A stretch of 11,701 bases of DNA from an uncultured Ruminococcus sp. GTDB lineage: Bacteria > Bacillota > Clostridia > Oscillospirales > Ruminococcaceae. The notes under the pieces are model-generated. The model saw only the letters and a program-made list of their open reading frames with translations. It did no database searches and was not told the DNA's origin. Location: assembly GCA_947176565.1 (NCBI GenBank), contig CAMWRC010000015.1, positions 1 through 11,701 of the forward strand. The letters run 5' to 3'. Positions 8,374-11,701 of the stretch are shown piece by piece. A program made the translations under genes and the position numbers. Position 1 is the stretch's first letter, and the number at the start of each line of letters is the position of its first letter.

Positions 8374-8397
8374 TATTCAACCTCCGAGTGAAATCAG

Positions 8398-8431
8398 GTA
8401 TACAACAAAACACGCTTTTTAAAGCGTGTTT
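8398..8431 (-). terminator. Intrinsic terminator after rplT
   Basis: AAACACGCTTT at 8408-8418 and its exact complement at 8421-8431 form an uninterrupted stem of up to 11 bp (in practice about 9 bp with a short loop). In the minus-strand RNA it is followed by a T-rich run (TTTTGTTGT). It lies about 20 nt after the rplT stop and 25 nt before the TrmH-family TTG, so it ends the infC-rpmI-rplT transcript. The stem is symmetrical, but the plus-strand side has no proper U tract. Confidence 0.85.
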
Positions 8432-8451
8432 GTGTACACAATAACATTGAA

Positions 8452-8805
8452 TCAAAGAGCAGCCTTAGCCTTTTCAGCGATAGATGCGAATCCTGCTGCA
8501 TCGTTTATAGCGATTTCAGAAAGCATCTTTCTGTTGAGAGTGATGCCTGCCTTTTTGCAGCCGTTCATGAAAGTGGAATAATTCATGCCGTTTATTTTTG
8601 CAGCAGCAGAAATTCTTGTAATCCAGAGCTGTCTGAAATTTCTCTTTTTCTGCTTTCTGCCGATGTAAGCATAATTGCCTGACTTCATGACAGCCTGTTT
8701 AGCCATCTTGAAGTGTTTGCTCTTTGCGCCCCAGTAGCCCTTAGCAAGCTTCAATGTTTTATTTCTTCTCTTGCGGGTCATCATTGCACCTTTGATACGT
8801 GCCAT
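8452..8805 (-). CDS. rplT: 50S ribosomal protein L20
   Basis: L20 binds 23S rRNA early and is needed for assembly of the large subunit. The 117-residue product starts [19 protein letters not shown] and carries the conserved AKGYWGAKS and [18 protein letters not shown] segments, so both the basic N-terminal extension and the globular C-terminal domain are complete. The ATG at 8805 has GGAGG 9 nt upstream. The gene is the last of infC-rpmI-rplT, with a terminator just after it. In Firmicutes L20 is the feedback regulator of this operon, binding its leader RNA; the leader described upstream of infC fits that role. Confidence 0.98.
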   Translation of the reverse strand: MARIKGAMMTRKRRNKTLKLAKGYWGAKSKHFKMAKQAVMKSGNYAYIGRKQKKRNFRQLWITRISAAAKINGMNYSTFMNGCKKAGITLNRKMLSEIAINDAAGFASIAEKAKAAL

Positions 8806-8859
8806 AGTATTTTACCTCCGGAATAAATATAGTTAATTTTTCAACACAATGTCAGCCGA

Positions 8860-9063
8860 TTACATATAAGGAACGAGCTTCTTGATAGTAGGAGCGTTTG
8901 TGCTGTCTGCAACACCTGCGTTGCGGGCAATTCTCTTACGCTTTGTATCTTTCTGAGTAAGTCTGTGTCTCTTATTTGTATGCTGATACTTAACCTTGCC
9001 GCTGCCTGTTATTTTGAAACGTTTCTTTGCACCGGAATGAGTTTTAACCTTAACCTTTGCCAT
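8860..9063 (-). CDS. rpmI: 50S ribosomal protein L35
   Basis: L35 is a small basic large-subunit protein. The 67-residue product starts [22 protein letters not shown] and carries the conserved [14 protein letters not shown] block, ending LVPYM, which is the full family length. The ATG at 9063 has AAGGAGG with 9-nt spacing. It lies 29 nt after infC and 54 nt before rplT, in the order seen in nearly all bacteria. The short gap before rplT shows no hairpin or promoter that I can recognise. Confidence 0.98.
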   Translation of the reverse strand: MAKVKVKTHSGAKKRFKITGSGKVKYQHTNKRHRLTQKDTKRKRIARNAGVADSTNAPTIKKLVPYM

Positions 9064-9092
9064 TACAATTTTCCTCCTTAGATTAAGAACCG

Positions 9093-9608
9093 TCAGTTCT
9101 TTTTAGGGCTTACAAACATAACAATGCTGCGCCCTTCCATTTTAGCGGGCTTGTCTACAGAACCTGCTGCGGAAACAGCGTCCTTGAAGCGGTCCAGCAG
9201 TTCCGCGCCGAGTTCCGGATGAGCGATTGCTCTCTTGCGGAATCTCACAGAAACCTTAAGCTTATCGCCTCCCTGAAGGAATTTGACAGCCTGATTGACT
9301 TTAGTTTCAAAATCGTGAGTATCGATAGTTGAAAACATTCTGATTTCCTTTACAGCAACGATTTTCTGATTCTTTCTTGCTTCTTTTTCGCGTTTAGCCT
9401 GTTCAAAGCAGAACTTGCCGTAATCGAGAATACGACACACAGGCGGTGTTGCCTGAGGGGCGATTTTCACAAGGTCAAGTTCCTTGTCATAGGCTAATTT
9501 CTGGGCTTCTCTGGCGGACATAACGCCGAGCTTTTTTCCTTCATTGTCGATAACGAGAATTTCCTTATCGCGGATATCCTCATTTATCTGCAGTTCCTGT
9601 TTGCTAAT
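9093..9608 (-). CDS. infC: Translation initiation factor IF-3 (AUU start)
   Basis: IF-3 binds the 30S subunit, prevents premature joining with 50S, and checks start codon and initiator tRNA. The mature reading is 171 residues: an N-terminal domain (about 5-75) with [16 protein letters not shown] and the signature [12 protein letters not shown] (55-66), a lysine-rich linker ([11 protein letters not shown]), and a C-terminal domain with [17 protein letters not shown] and [16 protein letters not shown]. The start is taken as ATT at 9608 ([11 protein letters not shown]): GGAGG at 9622-9618 is 9 nt away, and AUU is the classic infC start. A TTG at 9614 is only 3 nt from that site. The open frame to 9668 runs through the leader terminator and is not coding. 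Since IF-3 itself discriminates against AUU, this start suggests autoregulation, as in E. coli. The AUU call is an inference, but a strong one. Confidence 0.95.
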   Translation of the reverse strand: MSKQELQINEDIRDKEILVIDNEGKKLGVMSAREAQKLAYDKELDLVKIAPQATPPVCRILDYGKFCFEQAKREKEARKNQKIVAVKEIRMFSTIDTHDFETKVNQAVKFLQGGDKLKVSVRFRKRAIAHPELGAELLDRFKDAVSAAGSVDKPAKMEGRSIVMFVSPKKN

Positions 9609-9753
9609 ATTCAAGCACCTCCGACTAAAAAATGAAAAGTGAGTGCAGAAATACCCACACTCACACAATACACAGAATCCTGAAAGACGCTGTACATATT
9701 GACCGTTTAAGCGAAGCCTGACGGTGAGAACGGGATTGTTCTGCTTTCTTTAC
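9609..9753 (-). promoter_or_regulatory. infC leader RNA, probably the L20-responsive leader
   Basis: About 145 nt lie between the predicted transcription start (near 9753) and the infC start codon. A local hairpin pairs ACCGU (9725-9721) with ACGGU (9706-9702). AAUCC (9737-9733) can pair with GGAUU (9680-9676), enclosing that hairpin. The terminator stem at 9664-9639 follows. Firmicutes carry an L20-binding leader in this position that controls infC-rpmI-rplT by premature termination. Position and layout match, but I cannot confirm the consensus without a covariance model. Confidence 0.6.
9626..9664 (-). terminator. Attenuator-type terminator hairpin before infC
   Basis: In the minus-strand RNA GUGAGUG (9664-9658) pairs perfectly with CACUCAC (9645-9639). 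The stem can extend inward by a G-C and two G-U pairs, leaving a 6-nt loop. TTTTCATTTTTT follows at once. It ends just 4 nt before the infC ribosome binding site, so it terminates before the gene rather than after one. That is the arrangement expected of transcription attenuation. It may also catch read-through from spoIIR. Confidence 0.8.
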
Positions 9754-9759
9754 CATAAT

Positions 9760-9788
9760 ATTATATACCGCATCAACAAAAATGTCAA
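9760..9788 (-). promoter_or_regulatory. Consensus sigma-A promoter for infC-rpmI-rplT
   Basis: TTGACA (9788-9783) and TATAAT (9765-9760) are separated by exactly 17 bp: a perfect match to the housekeeping promoter. The predicted start is near 9753. The -35 box contains the TGA stop codon of spoIIR (9787-9785), so the two genes share bases with no spacer. Confidence 0.9.
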
Positions 9789-10462
9789 GCAGATTTCCGA
9801 TTTTTGTCATTTTTCACAAATATCTTATCATATATCCCTTTGATTTTATCCCATACAGCGAATCTTATTTCATATTTTTCAGGATTATAAAGAATATCAA
9901 GTTCACTGTCGGTAAAAAGTTCCTCGGCGTATTTATTTTCTTTAATATTCTCATCGATATTTTTATCTGTATTTTTTTCATCACATACCGCCGGCAAACA
10001 TAACGGCGGATACATCACGCACCACCAGTTTTTTCCCTGAGCAGAGCCAATTTTCACCTGTAAAGCACGGTATTCACCCGCCGGCATAGTGATTTCTCCG
10101 TATACTCTTGTATCGAAACACACATCAGCAATTTCAGCAGTAACCGGAAGTTCACAGCCGTTTTCCCTGAGTACCGATTCAGCAGTACGTATTATTTCCG
10201 GAATTTTTTCCTCCGCAGTTTTTTCGGCATCTGAAAGGCTGCTGCATTCCTCAAAGATTCCGGATTCAAGAAGCCTGTCCCGTACTTTGAGTTTGAGCTG
10301 CTGGTCATATTCGCCGTCGGATTCGGCAAGAATATGAAGTCTCAGAACACTGTGCCGCAGCTGTTCAAGCCGTCTGCCGTCACAGAAAAATCTGCATGAA
10401 TTTGAAATAAGTACCGCAAATACAAGACCGCTTATCAGAATAAAATCAATATGTTTTTTCAT
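9785..10462 (-). CDS. spoIIR: Stage II sporulation protein R (SpoIIR)
   Basis: SpoIIR is the secreted forespore signal that triggers SpoIIGA to process pro-sigma-E in the mother cell. The product is 225 residues from ATG 10462, with GAGG 7 nt upstream in GAGGTGATAAA. The frame is open to 10600, but that extension lacks a site and is not family-like. Residues 5-22 form a hydrophobic export/anchor segment. The family core follows: RLHILAESDGEYDQQLKLKVRD (starting at residue 41) and YGEITMPAGEYRALQVKIG then NWWCVMYPPLC (121-155). A Lys/Asp/Asn-rich insert (about 160-180) precedes the amphipathic C-terminal end. In Bacillus the gene is transcribed by sigma-F. Here I see a TATAAT at 10507-10502 but no good -35 and no clear sigma-F motif. 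Its presence implies sporulation ability or recent loss of it. It lies directly before the infC promoter and diverges from the repeat protein. Confidence 0.92.
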   Translation of the reverse strand: MKKHIDFILISGLVFAVLISNSCRFFCDGRRLEQLRHSVLRLHILAESDGEYDQQLKLKVRDRLLESGIFEECSSLSDAEKTAEEKIPEIIRTAESVLRENGCELPVTAEIADVCFDTRVYGEITMPAGEYRALQVKIGSAQGKNWWCVMYPPLCLPAVCDEKNTDKNIDENIKENKYAEELFTDSELDILYNPEKYEIRFAVWDKIKGIYDKIFVKNDKNRKSA

Positions 10463-10501
10463 TTTATCACCTCTGCATAAGCATTGACGGCAGAATGTGA
10501 T

Positions 10502-10507
10502 ATTATA
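10502..10507 (-). promoter_or_regulatory. Possible -10 element for spoIIR
   Basis: TATAAT lies 39 nt before the spoIIR ATG. At 16-18 bp upstream only AT-rich sequence (ATATTT) is found instead of a -35 box, so this may be chance, an activator-dependent promoter, or part of another sigma factor's site. Confidence 0.3.
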
Positions 10508-10535
10508 CACGTCACACCTGAAAAAAATATCGCAC

Positions 10536-10560
10536 ATTTTCCGAAAATTCGCCGGAAAAT
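10536..10560. repeat. 8-bp inverted repeat upstream of spoIIR
   Basis: ATTTTCCG (10536-10543) and CGGAAAAT (10553-10560) are exact inverted copies separated by 9 bp. Centre-to-centre spacing is 17 bp, suited to a dimeric regulator. It lies in the divergent region about 75-100 bp from the spoIIR start and upstream of its possible -10. No function is known. Confidence 0.45.
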
Positions 10561-10611
10561 CCTGACGATTGCTGTCGTATATTCCCGAATAATAAATCAT
10601 GATGGCAAAAT

Positions 10612-10625
10612 ATAAAATATTTTAT
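10612..10625. repeat. 14-bp perfect palindrome upstream of the repeat-protein promoter
   Basis: ATAAAATATTTTAT is its own reverse complement and ends 13 bp before the -35 box of the plus-strand gene. In such AT-rich DNA this can arise by chance. It could also be an operator or an UP-type element. Confidence 0.35.
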
Positions 10626-10638
10626 TATAAATACGCTC

Positions 10639-10667
10639 TTTACATTATATACATCTGAATTTATAAT
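10639..10667 (+). promoter_or_regulatory. Promoter of the leucine-rich repeat gene
   Basis: TTTACA (10639-10644) and TATAAT (10662-10667) with a 17-bp spacer differ from the sigma-A consensus at one position. The predicted start (near 10674) leaves a very short leader of about 14 nt that holds an AGAG-type ribosome binding site. The rest of the 225-bp divergent region holds only the inverted repeats listed, and no gene. Confidence 0.7.
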
Positions 10668-10687
10668 TATATAAAAGAGATGATTAA

Positions 10688-11590
10688 ATGAAAAATTTTT
10701 CATCAACAGTTTACATAACAGATGATGCAAAATCAGGATATACATATACAATTATCAATAACGAAGCAGCTATCACAGGATTCTCCGGAGAGCCGACATA
10801 TATAAATATTCCTGATATAATAGACGGCTGCCGTGTAACAGAAATAAAAGAAAATTCTTTCTATAACTGCTCAACACTGAAACATATTGATATTCCTGAA
10901 ACCGTAGAAAAAATAGGTCACCACGCATTCTATGCCTGTTTGTCTCTGGAAAATATAGTTATTCCGGATTCTGTTACCGAAATAGGAATGGGAAGTTTCT
11001 GCGGCTGCGATTCTCTGCGTTCTGTATCGCTTTCCGAAAAGCTGACAGAAATTCCGGATTCATGTTTCAGAAGCTGTACAAGCCTGACAAATATTATAAT
11101 ACCTCAGAATATCGGGAGAATCGGAGAATTTTGCTTTTCGGGCTGCACGTCGCTTATGGCGGTTTCAATCGGCGATAAAATTCAGTCGCTCGATGACTGC
11201 TCATTCTATATGTGCAGTTCTCTTAAAAATCTGTATATACCCGATTCAGTTGAAAAAATAGGCTCGTGCGCTGTAGGCTATATTCCGACTCCGGAGGGTT
11301 CAATGACTATGGACGGTTTTATTGTTCTTGGTTCAAAAAAATCCGCCGCTAAAAAATATGCCGATGAAAATAATCTTACATTCGAGGACGTGGGAAATTC
11401 ACTTCATGCTTTCGCCGTACAGCGTATAAACGGACAAAGAATCACAGTTCCGTCTGTTTTTATTGCAGCAGTTGCGATTCTTTTTGTTTCAGCATTGTTT
11501 ATGATGCTCGGGAAAACACATACCTCAAAAAGCAGAAGAAAAAGAGTAAAAAGACAAAATAAAAAAGCAAAAAATAAAAATCAAATATAA
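10688..11590 (+). CDS. BspA-type leucine-rich repeat protein with C-terminal membrane anchor
   Basis: This 300-residue protein of unknown function carries BspA-type repeats. After a typical lead-in (YTYTIINNEAAITGF), six 23-residue units span residues 50-187 on the pattern V.EI....F..C.SL..I.IP.. A partial seventh unit (VEKIGSCAVGY) and the usual repeat-domain end (AAKKYADENNLTF) follow. Each full unit keeps a Cys at its twelfth position. One hydrophobic segment (about 254-275, VPSVFIAAVAILFVSALFMM) comes next, then a 25-residue tail with 12 Lys/Arg. No signal peptide is visible, and a stop codon directly upstream in frame excludes a longer start. The anchor plus basic tail recalls a sorting signal, but there is no LPXTG-like motif. 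Known BspA-type repeats are mostly surface adhesins or ligand binders. Here the side of the membrane facing the repeats is unclear. The gene is transcribed alone from its own promoter. Confidence 0.9.
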   Translation: MKNFSSTVYITDDAKSGYTYTIINNEAAITGFSGEPTYINIPDIIDGCRVTEIKENSFYNCSTLKHIDIPETVEKIGHHAFYACLSLENIVIPDSVTEIGMGSFCGCDSLRSVSLSEKLTEIPDSCFRSCTSLTNIIIPQNIGRIGEFCFSGCTSLMAVSIGDKIQSLDDCSFYMCSSLKNLYIPDSVEKIGSCAVGYIPTPEGSMTMDGFIVLGSKKSAAKKYADENNLTFEDVGNSLHAFAVQRINGQRITVPSVFIAAVAILFVSALFMMLGKTHTSKSRRKRVKRQNKKAKNKNQI

Positions 11591-11595
11591 AACTA

Positions 11596-11624
11596 TTGCA
11601 TTATTCCTGAAAATATGTTATCAT
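11596..11624 (+). promoter_or_regulatory. Weak candidate promoter after the repeat-protein gene
   Basis: TTGCAT and TATCAT are separated by 17 bp in the 111-bp AT-rich end of the window. The -35 is poor. It could serve a gene beyond the window. I see no hairpin terminator after the repeat-protein gene and nothing else in this stretch. Confidence 0.25.
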
Positions 11625-11701
11625 AAATATACCAATTGTTTAATCGCATTTTTTTATTAATTAATTCAACTATCTAATTTACAACTTCTTTCTTCCTTCC
11701 T

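Noticed and set aside
9609..9668. Extended N-terminus of IF-3 starting near 9668 (MCECGYFCTHF...)
   Set aside because: The stretch reads through the leader terminator stem, has no ribosome binding site, and is Cys/Phe-rich unlike any IF-3. The site at 9622-9618 fits the ATT at 9608.
10463..10600. 46-residue extension of SpoIIR upstream of the ATG at 10462
   Set aside because: The GAGGTG site directly before 10462 and the hydrophobic segment starting just after it fix the start. The extension covers the inverted repeat and promoter-like DNA.
10599..10658. Small plus-strand ORF of 19 codons (MMAKYKIFYYKYALYIIYI) before the repeat gene, as a lost signal peptide or leader peptide
   Set aside because: It has no ribosome binding site, overlaps the repeat gene's -35 box, is not in frame with it, and looks like translated AT-rich DNA.

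Overview
This is an ordinary-looking chromosomal housekeeping segment from a low-to-moderate GC Gram-positive bacterium of the Clostridia. A Ruminococcus or related Oscillospiraceae is the best guess. The support is strong AGGAGG-type ribosome binding sites, heavy use of TTG/GTG/ATT starts, TrmFO (the folate-dependent tRNA methylase usual in Firmicutes), the sporulation gene spoIIR, a Firmicutes-style infC-rpmI-rplT operon with a structured leader, and a BspA-type leucine-rich repeat protein. The genus is inferred from style and gene content, not from a database comparison.

Layout. All genes from position 1 to 10462 lie on the minus strand, so they are described here in transcription order, right to left. 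spoIIR (10462-9785) comes first. Its stop codon lies inside the -35 box of a perfect-consensus promoter (TTGACA-17-TATAAT, 9788-9760). That promoter drives a leader of about 145 nt with hairpins and an attenuator-like terminator, then infC (AUU start), rpmI and rplT. A strong hairpin terminator (about 8431-8398) closes this translation operon. A tightly packed second run follows: a TrmH/SpoU-family RNA methylase, dprA, topA, trmFO, plsX, rnc, an Elp3-like radical SAM protein, and the first codons of smc at the window edge. Most junctions in this run overlap or nearly touch, which suggests translational coupling. The functions are RNA modification and processing (TrmH, TrmFO, RNase III, possibly the radical SAM enzyme), DNA topology and chromosome organisation (TopA, SMC), DNA uptake/recombination (DprA) and phospholipid synthesis (PlsX).

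The only plus-strand gene, 10688-11590, diverges from spoIIR across a 225-bp AT-rich region with its own promoter. It encodes six 23-residue BspA-type leucine-rich repeats, a C-terminal membrane segment and a very basic tail, but no signal peptide. The last 111 bp hold no gene.

I see no mobile element, CRISPR array, tRNA, rRNA or defence cassette, and no stretch over 300 bp without a gene. The points most worth a second look are an in-frame stop at codon 54 of smc, the infC leader and AUU start, and the odd topology of the leucine-rich repeat protein. I found no convincing undescribed multi-gene system.
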